DNA from: Pseudomonadota bacterium
GTDB taxonomy: Bacteria > Pseudomonadota > Alphaproteobacteria > Sphingomonadales > Sphingomonadaceae
NCBI GenBank assembly: GCA_029779535.1
Contig: JAKPAG010000101.1
Location: forward strand, 1 to 61,543
Direction of reading: 5' to 3'
Length of the DNA: 61,543 nt
Shown here: in pieces, positions 61,517 to 61,543 of the stretch
Numbering within the stretch: the first letter of the stretch is position 1
Layout: each line of letters begins with the position of its first letter
The notes under the pieces: generated by a model
What the model was told of the DNA's origin: nothing
The model's database searches: none
The model's input: only the letters and a program-made list of their open reading frames with translations
Program-made: the position numbers and the translations under genes

Positions 61517-61543
61517 CTTCTCGCACCGGATCGGCAGGCCACT

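Noticed and set aside
1..61543. CRISPR array, rRNA operon or insertion sequence elsewhere in the window
   Set aside because: No regularly spaced repeats, rRNA sequence or IS transposase frames were seen on either strand.

Overview
The window is a GC-rich (roughly two-thirds G+C, judged by eye) chromosomal segment of an alphaproteobacterium. It is most likely from the Sphingomonadales (a Novosphingobium/Erythrobacter/Sphingomonas-type organism). Pointers are a DivL-type pseudokinase with Tyr in place of the phospho-accepting His, alphaproteobacterial LexA-box syntax (GTTC-N7-GTTC), the divL-tsaE-amgK-murU-addB-addA-trxA order, and a bamA-skp-fabZ block that lacks the usual lpxD and lpxA. The last point suits an outer membrane built on glycosphingolipids rather than lipid A. 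No 16S gene is present, so the assignment is inference.

Layout. (1) 1-9948: mixed metabolic genes: a 3'-truncated DUF3604 lipoprotein, soluble transhydrogenase sthA, a luciferase-like oxidoreductase, a PLD-family enzyme with folE and a small exported protein, an S10 peptidase, a thioesterase, a small membrane protein and a peroxiredoxin. (2) 10120-12115: ahcY behind a perfect 20-bp palindrome and a structured leader. (3) 12177-23522: a tightly overlapping run divL-tsaE-amgK-murU-addB-addA, then trxA, covering cell-cycle signalling, t6A tRNA modification, MurNAc salvage and double-strand-break repair. (4) 23527-27285 on the minus strand: rlmB, a lipoprotein, argJ and an inositol-monophosphatase-like enzyme in one operon. 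(5) 27431-30920: tRNA-Tyr, a TIGR01244-type phosphatase-like protein, a KAS III-like synthase, psd and pssA, and a small membrane protein behind a LexA box and a DnaA box. (6) 31183-42288: the translation/isoprenoid/envelope cluster rpsB-tsf-pyrH-frr-uppS-cdsA-dxr-rseP-bamA-skp-fabZ. (7) 42307-43449: a three-hairpin palindromic element, rpmE, a PilZ protein and tRNA-His. (8) 43403-54981: an 11.6-kb integrative island in the 3' end of tRNA-His, bounded by a 53-bp direct repeat. It carries a tyrosine integrase, an XRE regulator, a complete type I restriction-modification system (hsdM, hsdS, hsdR), a serine recombinase and four genes I do not recognise. (9) 55077-59941: the cytochrome c maturation operon ccmCDEFGHI. 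(10) 60038-end: a kup potassium transporter whose frame stops early.

The island is the accessory region: a restriction module in a tRNA site with its own recombinases and paired 16-bp palindromes just inside both ends. The signals outside it that seem least described are the LexA/DnaA-box small membrane protein beside pssA, the palindromic operator of ahcY, the rpsB leader and the nested hairpin element before rpmE. All function calls come from reading motifs and gene order; no database search was run.
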